A stretch of 19,857 nucleotides of DNA from Bacteroidota bacterium (GTDB lineage Bacteria > Bacteroidota > Ignavibacteria > UBA10030 > UBA8401), in assembly GCA_030824295.1 (NCBI GenBank), contig JAVBYA010000083.1, positions 1-19,857 of the forward strand, given 5' to 3'. A program made the position numbers and the translations under genes. Shown here in pieces: positions 1 to 6,288 of the stretch (its first letter is position 1; each line of letters starts with the position of its first letter). Below the pieces are notes generated by a model, which saw only the letters and a list, made by a program, of their open reading frames with translations, had not been told where the DNA came from and did not search any database.

Positions 1-283
1 GCACGCCGCTGTCGCCGCGTTCCAGTTCCTGCATCATCAGACCGTACGCCACATTGTTCAGTTCCGCACAGCCGTACTTTGCCGGAAGGGTTGCGCCGAA
101 CAGACCGATGTCCGCCATCCCTTTGACCAGGTCGAACGGGAACGTGCCCGCACGGTTATGTTTCTCGATGATGGGGATGACCTGTTCGTCGACGAATTCG
201 CGGACAGTGTTGCGGACGAGGATCTCGTCCTCAGAAAGAAGGGAATCGATATTATAATAGTCTACACCTTGGAATTTAGCCAT
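1..283 (-). CDS. Acyl-CoA dehydrogenase, glutaryl-CoA dehydrogenase-like (N-terminal 94 residues, truncated by window edge)
   Basis: Only the N-terminal 94 residues are in the window; the gene continues past base 1. The start is the ATG at 283, with an AAAGG Shine-Dalgarno about 7 bases upstream. The protein opens with an alpha-helical segment (SEDEILVRNTVREFVDEQVI, residues 17-36), followed by IGLFGATLPAKYG (59-71) and MMQELERGDSGV (83-94). These match the N-terminal domain of FAD-dependent acyl-CoA dehydrogenases. The ERGDSG motif and general layout fit the glutaryl-CoA dehydrogenase branch, which oxidises and decarboxylates glutaryl-CoA to crotonyl-CoA in lysine/tryptophan breakdown. The catalytic Glu and FAD-binding residues lie outside the window, so the substrate is an inference. 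It has its own predicted promoter (331-359) and appears monocistronic at this end. Confidence 0.85.
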   Translation of the reverse strand, partial: MAKFQGVDYYNIDSLLSEDEILVRNTVREFVDEQVIPIIEKHNRAGTFPFDLVKGMADIGLFGATLPAKYGCAELNNVAYGLMMQELERGDSGV

Positions 284-330
284 ATACAACCTTTGGGTCA
301 GAGGATCGTGAGAGGTGAACGTTGTGCACA

Positions 331-359
331 AAAATACCAAAAACCCGCTGCATTTTCAA
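331..359 (-). promoter_or_regulatory. Promoter of the acyl-CoA dehydrogenase gene
   Basis: On the minus strand, TTGAAA (354-359) and TATTTT (331-336) are separated by exactly 17 bases, giving a sigma70-like promoter. The -10 region extends to TATTTTTG, which also fits the Bacteroidota -7 consensus TAnnTTTG. The start site would lie near base 324, leaving a leader of about 40 bases before the ATG at 283. Confidence 0.6.
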
Positions 360-397
360 GGTAAGATTAGGGGAGGGAACGGCTTTAAAACACGAAT

Positions 398-436
398 GTC
401 AGACGCAGCGGACCCCACCGAACGCTGCTGTCTGAC
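398..436 (-). terminator. Stem-loop downstream of the HEAT-repeat gene, likely terminator
   Basis: GTCAGAC-G-CAGCG (398-410) pairs with CGCTGCTGTCTGAC (423-436), with one bulged base and a 12-base loop. On the minus strand the stem is followed within about 7 bases by TTTT. The U-tract is short and imperfect, so termination is plausible but not certain. Confidence 0.5.
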
Positions 437-445
437 AATTCATGC

Positions 446-462
446 GAGAGATGAGATCTCTC
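446..462. terminator. Small hairpin between the HEAT gene stop and the larger stem-loop
   Basis: GAGAGAT (446-452) and ATCTCTC (456-462) form a perfect 7-bp stem with a 3-base loop, followed on the plus strand by AGTATTTTT. It has terminator shape for plus-strand transcription, but no plus-strand gene lies upstream. It may act on antisense transcription or simply protect the 3' end of the minus-strand message. Confidence 0.35.
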
Positions 463-477
463 AGTATTTTTGGTCTA

Positions 478-873
478 TCACTTCAGGCTCAGGGAGCCGT
501 CTTCGGAAGCAAGTAATTGCTCACAGAATTTCGCTACTTTCTCACTGCCGTCATACATTGCTGCATCTTGGACGGCATCCAGTCCCTCTTTGTTCCCGAT
601 CTGCACCAGTGCCTGCGCTGCGGACATGCGCATCTGCTCCACTTTATCGCTCTGCAGCACGCTGATCAGGGAAACGACCGCACCGGGAAGCCGGTATTCG
701 GCGATATAGGATGCCGCACTGTGCCGCAGGCCGAGATTGTCGGATGCGAGTGCCGCCACATAATTCCTCTCTGCTTTGGACCAATCGATGGATTCGGACG
801 AACGGGGTGTTGTAGCGAAGGCGGAAACGGAAAGTGTCAATGTGAGTAATACTGCCGCAGTCTGTCGTGTCAT
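478..873 (-). CDS. Small exported HEAT-repeat protein
   Basis: The protein has 131 residues. I chose the ATG at 873 because an AAAGGA Shine-Dalgarno precedes it by about 7 bases and a signal peptide starts there (MTRQTAAVLLTLTLSVSAFA, with likely cleavage after SAFA). A longer in-frame reading upstream has neither feature. The mature part, about 110 residues, contains two to three HEAT-like helical pairs: LGLRHSAASYIAEYRLPGAV, MRMSAAQALVQIGNKEGLDA and a final VAKFCEQLLAS. HEAT repeats form alpha-solenoids that bind proteins, so a periplasmic adaptor role is possible; no enzymatic motif is seen. It lies 133 bases downstream of the ntrC-like gene on the same strand and seems to have its own promoter. 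The specific function is unknown. Confidence 0.8.
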   Translation of the reverse strand: MTRQTAAVLLTLTLSVSAFATTPRSSESIDWSKAERNYVAALASDNLGLRHSAASYIAEYRLPGAVVSLISVLQSDKVEQMRMSAAQALVQIGNKEGLDAVQDAAMYDGSEKVAKFCEQLLASEDGSLSLK

Positions 874-911
874 GATCTGATCCTTTTGTGTGCTTGTGAT
901 GAATACCAACC

Positions 912-919
912 CAAATGTA
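912..919 (-). promoter_or_regulatory. Bacteroidota-type -7 box upstream of the HEAT-repeat gene
   Basis: TACATTTG on the minus strand matches TAnnTTTG exactly and lies 38 bases before the ATG at 873. A TTTG occurs upstream (934-937), but at a spacing of only 14 bases, shorter than usual for the -33 element, so the upstream half of the promoter is not convincing. Confidence 0.4.
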
Positions 920-1006
920 TTCGTAAGCAGGGACAAAAAGTTACAGCGGGTACAGCCGGAAGAACGGAGGAACAGGAGGTCCGTACGGAGGATCACGCTG
1001 TGACGG

Positions 1007-2380
1007 TCAGGATGGTTCGGTCACCGGGATCTTGTAGCGTTTGATCTTGAGATAGAGGGTCTTCTGTGTGATGCCGAGAGCTTTGGCGGTCTTGCTGCGG
1101 TTGAAGTCGAAGCGGCGAAGGGTCTGTTCGATGTGCAGCTGCTCGAGCTCTTCCATCGTCATCACCGGAGAGGCGCCGTTCGTTTCAGCACTGTGCGGCT
1201 GAGCAGCGGAGTTCTGCATCAGAACGAAATCCTTCGCGGAGATGACCATATCGTGCGACATGAGCACCGCCCCTTCGATGGCATGCTCCAGTTCGCGGAT
1301 GTTGCCGGGCCAATCGTACGCCATCAACGTCTGCAGTGCGTCGCCGGAAACGGTCTTCAGCGTCTTTGTTTTGGATTTGCGTTTGATGAAGTGGTCCACC
1401 AGCAGCGGGATATCCTCTTTGCGGTCCTTGAGCGGCGGGATGCGGAGCGTGACGACATTCAATCGGTAGAGCAGGTCCTCGCGGAACCGTCCGGCCTTCA
1501 CCTCCTGCTGGAGGTCCTTATTGGTCGCCGAGATGATGCGCACATCCACCTGCATGGAGGTGGTGCCGCCCACGCGGCGGAACTCGCCGGTCTCCAGGAA
1601 GCGGAGCAGTTTGGGCTGCACGATGGGACTGATGTCTCCGACTTCGTCCAGGAAGAGCGACCCGCCGTTCGCCACTTCGACCAGTCCCTGTTTCATCTGA
1701 TGCGCGTTGGTGAACGCGCCGCGCTCATGACCGAAGAGCTCGCTCTCCAGCAGCGCATCCGGCAGCGATGCGCAGTTCACGACGACGAACGGACGGTCCT
1801 TCCGGCTGGATTCATTATGCAGAAGATTGGCAACGAGTTCCTTCCCCGAACCGCTCGGTCCATGGATGTGCACGATGGAATCACTGGAAGCGACCTTGGC
1901 GGCGGTCTCGAGCATGGTCCGCATGGCAGGACTGTTCGCGATGATGCCGCGCTCCCCTTCCTTGCGGGAAAGTTCATACTTCATCAGTTCAACATCGATG
2001 GTGAGCCGCCGGTGCTGCACGGCACGATTCACCGTTGCGAGGAGTTCGTCGCGGTTGTACGGCTTGCCGACGAAATCGTACGCGCCGAGTTTCGTTGCTT
2101 CGATGGCGGTCTTCACATCGGCGTAATTGGAGAGCATGATGACGATGGTGGTGGGATGATGCTCGGTGATGAACTTGAGGACTTCCATGCCGCCGACGCG
2201 GGGCATCTTCACGTCCAGCAGAACGACGTCGATGGGACGCTGCTGAAGGATGTTCATAGCAGCAGCGCCGTCATTCGCGGTGATGACGTCGTACCGTTTC
2301 TGTTCGGTGAGTTCTTCTTTCAGGAGGAAACAGACGCTCGGTTCATCATCAACGACAAGGATGGAGTGATCATGAACCAT
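1007..2380 (-). CDS. NtrC-family sigma54-dependent response regulator (receiver-AAA+-Fis HTH)
   Basis: The protein has 457 residues with the standard three-domain NtrC layout. The receiver (about 5-120) has acidic pocket D11/D12, phosphoacceptor D56, S84 and K106. The AAA+ domain (about 145-375) has Walker A GPSGSGK (174-180), Walker B LFLDEVGD (242-249), RFREDLLYRL (298-307) and sensor II GNIREL (359-364). A Fis-type helix-turn-helix ends the protein (about 415-452). It should couple ATP hydrolysis to open-complex formation by sigma54 RNA polymerase. The sigma54-contacting loop reads GAFTNA (221-226) instead of GAFTGA. The ATG at 2380 is preceded by AAAGG at about 7 bases. It is 37 bases downstream of the stand-alone receiver gene, so the two are probably co-transcribed. 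No cognate kinase or convincing -24/-12 promoter is present, so the target genes are unknown. Confidence 0.93.
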   Translation of the reverse strand: MVHDHSILVVDDEPSVCFLLKEELTEQKRYDVITANDGAAAMNILQQRPIDVVLLDVKMPRVGGMEVLKFITEHHPTTIVIMLSNYADVKTAIEATKLGAYDFVGKPYNRDELLATVNRAVQHRRLTIDVELMKYELSRKEGERGIIANSPAMRTMLETAAKVASSDSIVHIHGPSGSGKELVANLLHNESSRKDRPFVVVNCASLPDALLESELFGHERGAFTNAHQMKQGLVEVANGGSLFLDEVGDISPIVQPKLLRFLETGEFRRVGGTTSMQVDVRIISATNKDLQQEVKAGRFREDLLYRLNVVTLRIPPLKDRKEDIPLLVDHFIKRKSKTKTLKTVSGDALQTLMAYDWPGNIRELEHAIEGAVLMSHDMVISAKDFVLMQNSAAQPHSAETNGASPVMTMEELEQLHIEQTLRRFDFNRSKTAKALGITQKTLYLKIKRYKIPVTEPS

Positions 2381-2417
2381 TGGAGACCTTTACTGCGGAA
2401 CGGGAAGAGCGGGACAC

Positions 2418-2789
2418 TTATTCTGCGGACAGTACACGTTCGATGGTCGTCAGCAGGTCCACCAGATCGTACGGTTTGCTGACGAAATCCTCTGCGCCGA
2501 GCTTCTTCGATTCGATGGCATTCTTCAGATCGGCGAAACCGGTGAGCATGATGACCTTGGCATCGGGGCGTTTCTCTTTGATGAACTTCAGCACTTCGAA
2601 CCCGTCCACACGCGGCATCTTGATGTCCAACAGAACCAGATGGAACGAACGCTGCTCGAGAATGGAAATGGCTTCATCGCCATCGGCAGCAGAGACGACG
2701 GAATAGCCTTCACCCTGCAGTTCACTGCTGAGAACATTGCGTAGTGCGTCTTCGTCATCGACAACTAGGATATTGAACGGCTGTGCCAT
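2418..2789 (-). CDS. Stand-alone receiver-domain response regulator (CheY/Spo0F-like)
   Basis: The protein has 123 residues and consists only of a receiver domain. Acidic residues D11/D12, phosphoacceptor D55 in LVLLDIKMP, T83 and K105 are all present. The ATG at 2789 has GGGGAA just upstream. A longer open frame extends through the antisense of ispE but has no start signals and is rejected. The sequence resembles the receiver of the downstream NtrC protein closely (KMPRV-x-G-x-EVLKFI, VIML, AD-x-K-x-AIE, KLGA-x-DFV-x-KPY), suggesting local duplication. Lacking an output domain, it could act as a phosphorelay intermediate or phosphate sink for the same unseen kinase, or bind a target protein directly. 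It is the first gene of a two-gene operon with the NtrC-type regulator. Confidence 0.92.
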   Translation of the reverse strand: MAQPFNILVVDDEDALRNVLSSELQGEGYSVVSAADGDEAISILEQRSFHLVLLDIKMPRVDGFEVLKFIKEKRPDAKVIMLTGFADLKNAIESKKLGAEDFVSKPYDLVDLLTTIERVLSAE

Positions 2790-2816
2790 AGGTTCCCCAA
2801 GTAAGGTGGAGCATAG

Positions 2817-2825
2817 TCTATAATA
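2817..2825 (-). promoter_or_regulatory. -10-like element of the receiver/ntrC operon
   Basis: The minus strand reads TATTATAGA here, 28 bases before the ATG at 2789 and downstream of a very A/T-rich tract (2821-2850). No good -35 hexamer was found at 16-18 bases, so only the -10 part is supported. It lies in the 144-base divergent region shared with ispE. Confidence 0.45.
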
Positions 2826-2897
2826 AACAATAACAAAGAAATAATAGCCAAACCCCGCTAAAAAATCAACTACAAAGTGCTCCCGGCACTCAAATTG

Positions 2898-2926
2898 TTG
2901 CTCATTCTGCAATCTTCTCGTATCTT
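2898..2926 (+). promoter_or_regulatory. ispE promoter, probably giving a leaderless transcript
   Basis: TTGCTC (2898-2903) and TATCTT (2921-2926) are separated by 17 bases. The ATG of ispE begins 7 bases after the -10 hexamer, so the expected transcription start falls at or next to the A of the start codon. No Shine-Dalgarno is present in that interval. Confidence 0.5.
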
Positions 2927-2933
2927 GAACGCT

Positions 2934-3779
2934 ATGAACGGACACGCATATGCGAAGATCAACCTGGGACTGCACATTGTCGGGAAACGGGGGGATGGAT
3001 ACCATGATATCGAGACCATTTTCCACAGAACGGCACTGTGCGATGATATCACCGTTGAACCTTCGGACCGGATCACGGTCACGTGTTCCGTCCCCGGCGT
3101 GCCGACCGACGAACAGAATCATTGCTGGAAAGCGGTAGAACTGCTCCGCAATGCTCTGGGACTTCACACGGGAGCATCGGTCGCGATCACCAAGCGGATA
3201 CCGACGGGAGCCGGGCTCGGCGGCGGCAGCAGCGATGCTGCGGCTGTTCTCAGGATGCTGCCGATGGTCTGGAACGTTCCGGCACCGATGGAGCTGCTGC
3301 ATTCCGTCGCGCTGCGCATCGGGTCCGACGTGCCGTATTTCCTGACCGATTCCACTGCCTATGCGGAAGGGCGCGGTGAAACGCTTCGGCCTGTTCCACT
3401 GGACCTGCCGTATTGGATCCTGCTGGTGAATCCCAATATCCACATCTCCACTCCCTGGGCGTACGGAGCGCTGGCAGCGCGACGGAATGGAGCGTTCCCT
3501 GAACGTCCCTCCCTGGGTGAACGCTTCGCCGCCGACCCGCTCGGTACGGTCCTTTCCGCAGTGAACGATTTCGAGGAGGTGGTCTTCGAACACCACCCGT
3601 CCATCGGCAGCATCAAGCAGCAATTGCTTTCTGCCGGAGCCCTCTCTTCGGTCATGTCCGGCAGCGGTTCCACCGTGTACGGACTGTTCGCGGACGCCGC
3701 AGCGGCTAAGAATGCCGCGCTCTCTTTCAGCAACGCGATGTTCGTCCATCTGACCGAACCGCACTTCTCCCCCGTCTGA
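2934..3779 (+). CDS. ispE: 4-diphosphocytidyl-2-C-methyl-D-erythritol kinase
   Basis: The 281-residue protein is the usual IspE length. It is the GHMP-family kinase of the MEP pathway, phosphorylating CDP-methylerythritol at the 2-hydroxyl using ATP in the cytoplasm. Visible hallmarks are the N-terminal AYAKINLGL (5-13, with K8), the glycine-rich ATP loop PTGAGLGGGSSDA (90-102) and the C-terminal MSGSGSTVYGLF. I chose the ATG at 2934 because homologues begin immediately before the AYAKIN motif; an in-frame GTG at 2877 adds 19 residues without family support. No Shine-Dalgarno precedes the start, but a promoter-like pair ends 7 bases upstream. The stop is followed 2 bases later by the TonB-dependent receptor gene, so the two are likely co-transcribed. 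The same pathway's ispC lies further right in the window. Confidence 0.96.
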   Translation: MNGHAYAKINLGLHIVGKRGDGYHDIETIFHRTALCDDITVEPSDRITVTCSVPGVPTDEQNHCWKAVELLRNALGLHTGASVAITKRIPTGAGLGGGSSDAAAVLRMLPMVWNVPAPMELLHSVALRIGSDVPYFLTDSTAYAEGRGETLRPVPLDLPYWILLVNPNIHISTPWAYGALAARRNGAFPERPSLGERFAADPLGTVLSAVNDFEEVVFEHHPSIGSIKQQLLSAGALSSVMSGSGSTVYGLFADAAAAKNAALSFSNAMFVHLTEPHFSPV

Positions 3780-3781
3780 CC

Positions 3782-5773
3782 ATGCATCGAACTTTCCACA
3801 TATGTTGCGCACTCATCATCGGCCTCTCTTCCCTTGCCGCTCAATCGGCGGACACGTCGAAGGTTCTGAAGGATTCATCGGAGGTACGGAAGGACACGAC
3901 GGCAGTGCGGAAGGATACGCTCATCATCATCACTCCGATCCCTGAGGTCGGTTCCATCGATCCGTTCGGCGGCGCCGCAGCGGTCATTCCTCAGCGGGAG
4001 ATCATCTTCGATGATTACCGTTCCCTGTACGACGTGATCGCCCGGGAACCGGGAGTGTTCGTGCGGGACCTGGCAAGTGCAGGACAACAGAATCAATTGT
4101 ACATCAACGGCATCGACGGGACGAATATCGCCATCCTGGTGGACGGCATCCCTTACAATGACCACAATACTGGCACGTACAATCTCTGGCTGCTCGCGCC
4201 CGATGCTGTGGACCGTGTAGAGCTCATCACCGGTACGGATGCTCTCTTCTATGACGGACGTTCCGGCGGCGGCACGATCAACATCATCACCAAGAACTTC
4301 GACAACAACCGCGCCATCACGCGGCTCCGCTACAGCCAGGGGGTCTCCGGGTACACGCAGACCGATGCGATGTTCGCACAGAACATCATGAACGGTGTGA
4401 ATCTCTCCTTCGCACTGAGTCATTACGGCTTCGGTTCCAGCAAAGGAACACAGAACTACCGGGCGCGTTTCATCAACTCCAACACCGATTCCTGGACGCT
4501 GCGGACGAAACTGCGCTATAACATCTCGAACAGCCTCAACCTGGCATTCTCCTATTCCTACGACCGGACCTGGACCGGACTGCACGGCGGTGTGGACCTG
4601 CTGTCATCGCCGGACGTGTATGACGGACTGACGGCGTCCGTACTGAACAGCGAATCATTCGAGAAACAGTTCAACAGTCATTACCATCTCTCGGCGTCCT
4701 ACTTTCCGTTCACTGATTCCGTCGTCTCGGCAACATTGTCCGTGTATTCCTTCGACCGGCTGCGTGAATACCGGGACGAAGAGAACCGCGGTCTGGTGAC
4801 GAATACGCTCACCGTAATGCGGGATATCGCATCGATCGGACGCGGAACGAAACTGCAATTCTTCTCGCAGTTCTCCGGCGTGCGTTTTCTCAGCTATGCG
4901 GACCTGAAACGGGTGCAATCGCAGGACATCATCACCGCCGGAGCGAAGAGCGAGTTGTTCGGCGATTCGTTCTTCTCGGTGACCGGATTCGGCACGGCGG
5001 TGCAGCGTCCGAACCATTTCACGGCGCATGCCGGCGCAAGAGGGACCATATCCTTCGGTCATGCGCTGCAGTTGTTCGGCGGATTCACGCAGAACCTGAT
5101 CGATGACCGTCAGGGAACTGCTCCTTCCGCAACGAGCATGGTCTATGCGGACCGTTCCACCGAAACATTCTCCGGCATCGAAGCAGGGATGCAGGTGAAC
5201 ACCGGTTCCTTCTTCACCGGAGGTTTTACACTCCGCTTCACCGGTGAGAACCTTCCCGTGCTTTTTGATACACTCTCCCCTTCCGGAACGTTCAACAGCT
5301 CGGAATATTATTTTCCGGGGGAGCATGGATATCAGTCTCTCTCCGTTTTCGGACACATCGTTGTGGATGAGTTCCATCTTGAAGGGACCGGCACACTGCT
5401 GCAGCTGCCATCCTGGACGAGGAATGGTACAACTCTCACGGTGATACCGGAATTGACGGTGAGCGGCTCACTCTATTATGAAGGATTTCTTGCGAAGGGG
5501 GCGTTGGATCTTCGTGCGGGGATCCGCGGAACGTACGTGTCCCGACAGACCGGGATGCGTCCTCTGGATGAGTTCGGTGTGTGGATACCTTCAACAGAAC
5601 TGCGGTTCGGTCCGTCCGGTGCAGTGGACCTGTTCGCCGTCGGAAAGATCGGCGATGCGTACGTTCATTTGATCTGGGAGAACATCACCAATGCGGATTA
5701 TCTGCTGGCTCCGGTCTATCCGATGTATCAGCGGAATGTCCGGTTCGGGGTTTCGTGGGAGTTTCTCGACTAG
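3782..5773 (+). CDS. TonB-dependent outer-membrane receptor
   Basis: The protein has 663 residues. A signal peptide (about 1-23, ending SLAAQSA) is followed by a three-unit heptad-length repeat (24-44), a possible TonB-box-like stretch DTLIIITP (45-52), and a plug domain (about 65-165) with SLYDVIAREPGVFVRDL, INGIDG, ILVDGIPYND and DRVELITGTDALFYDG followed by GGTINIITK. The remainder alternates aromatic and polar residues as in a 22-strand beta-barrel and ends NVRFGVSWEFLD, resembling a BAM recognition signal. Such receptors import siderophores, cobalamin, metals or other ligands using TonB energy; the ligand cannot be read from the sequence. There is no N-terminal carboxypeptidase-like domain and no SusD partner nearby, so a SusC role is unlikely. 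The start lies 2 bases after the ispE stop with no Shine-Dalgarno, suggesting translational coupling. Confidence 0.9.
   Translation: MHRTFHICCALIIGLSSLAAQSADTSKVLKDSSEVRKDTTAVRKDTLIIITPIPEVGSIDPFGGAAAVIPQREIIFDDYRSLYDVIAREPGVFVRDLASAGQQNQLYINGIDGTNIAILVDGIPYNDHNTGTYNLWLLAPDAVDRVELITGTDALFYDGRSGGGTINIITKNFDNNRAITRLRYSQGVSGYTQTDAMFAQNIMNGVNLSFALSHYGFGSSKGTQNYRARFINSNTDSWTLRTKLRYNISNSLNLAFSYSYDRTWTGLHGGVDLLSSPDVYDGLTASVLNSESFEKQFNSHYHLSASYFPFTDSVVSATLSVYSFDRLREYRDEENRGLVTNTLTVMRDIASIGRGTKLQFFSQFSGVRFLSYADLKRVQSQDIITAGAKSELFGDSFFSVTGFGTAVQRPNHFTAHAGARGTISFGHALQLFGGFTQNLIDDRQGTAPSATSMVYADRSTETFSGIEAGMQVNTGSFFTGGFTLRFTGENLPVLFDTLSPSGTFNSSEYYFPGEHGYQSLSVFGHIVVDEFHLEGTGTLLQLPSWTRNGTTLTVIPELTVSGSLYYEGFLAKGALDLRAGIRGTYVSRQTGMRPLDEFGVWIPSTELRFGPSGAVDLFAVGKIGDAYVHLIWENITNADYLLAPVYPMYQRNVRFGVSWEFLD
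3851..3913 (+). repeat. Three 21-bp in-frame repeats in the TonB receptor N-terminus
   Basis: Residues 24-44 are DTSKVLK, DSSEVRK and DTTAVRK in tandem, followed by DTL, the start of a fourth unit. The DNA copies are diverged. The repeat lies between the signal peptide and the plug, where the TonB-interacting segment is expected. Confidence 0.75.
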
Positions 5774-5794
5774 CGCTCGGACAAAACATCTTGG

Positions 5795-5916
5795 AAGTCA
5801 AAAGTGAAAAGTGAATGTAAGAAGTGGAATCTTAGAACGTAGTTCCTTTGTCCCCCTGAAGTACCTTCCGTAACGCGAAACGTCTATCCTTTGCTTTTAC
5901 TTTTAACTTTTGACTT
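5795..5916. terminator. Inverted AAAAGT-type repeats between convergent genes, possible bidirectional terminator
   Basis: The arm at 5795-5815 (AAGTCAAAAGTGAAAAG and onward) matches the reverse complement of 5896-5916 at 19 of 21 positions; one of the two mismatches would be a G-U pair in RNA. The loop is 80 bases. It sits between the stop of the plus-strand receptor gene and the minus-strand YjbR gene, and its right arm lies inside the last codons of the latter. A dispersed intergenic repeat that inserted here twice in opposite orientation is an alternative reading. Confidence 0.45.
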
Positions 5917-6288
5917 TCTACTTCCATTTTTTCCCTTCGCAAGTTCTTCTCTCTGCTTCAAGGTCAGCTTCTTCACCACTTCATCGTAAGAATGGTCGAT
6001 CAGTTCCATCACCAGCCGTTCCGGTAACCGTCCGCTCAGATCGACGGTATTCCACATCTTCTTATGCATGTGAAAGCCGGGCTGGATCTCGGTGTACCGT
6101 TCGCGCAGTTCCAGCGCACGCTCCGGGCTGCACTTCAGATTGACGGTGAGCGGCACCCCATTCACGTTCGTCAGAAGGAATATCTTCCCGAAGATACGGA
6201 TGACCAGCACCTCGTCATCGAACGGGAAATCCTCCGTCACTTTCCCGGGTCTGGATAATGCGTATTCCCGCAGACGTTCCAGGTCCAT
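5884..6288 (-). CDS. MmcQ/YjbR family DNA-binding-like protein with a repeat-derived basic tail
   Basis: The protein has 134 residues. The N-terminal MDLERLREYALSRPGKVTED, followed by DDEVLVIRIFGKIFLL, VNLKCSPERALELRERY, IQPGFHMHKKMWNTVDL and a C-terminal IDHSYDEVVKKLT, is the YjbR (CyaY-like fold) pattern. Family members have a double-wing-like fold and a proposed nucleic-acid-binding role, without an established reaction. The core accounts for about 120 residues. The last 14 residues, NGSRKSKVKSKSKG, are highly basic and encoded by the AAAAGT-like repeat. The ATG at 6288 shares one base with the TGA of the upstream TPR gene (TGATG), indicating translational coupling. A G-rich stretch (GGGGGG) about 10 bases upstream may serve as ribosome binding site. 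Confidence 0.88.
   Translation of the reverse strand: MDLERLREYALSRPGKVTEDFPFDDEVLVIRIFGKIFLLTNVNGVPLTVNLKCSPERALELRERYTEIQPGFHMHKKMWNTVDLSGRLPERLVMELIDHSYDEVVKKLTLKQREELAKGKNGSRKSKVKSKSKG

Noticed and set aside
2877..2933. Longer ispE start at GTG 2877
   Set aside because: IspE proteins start just before the AYAKIN motif; the extension would also overlap the predicted promoter.
2790..3812. Upstream extension of the receiver protein through the antisense strand of ispE
   Set aside because: The receiver domain begins at the Shine-Dalgarno-preceded ATG at 2789, and the extension covers the conserved ispE gene on the other strand.
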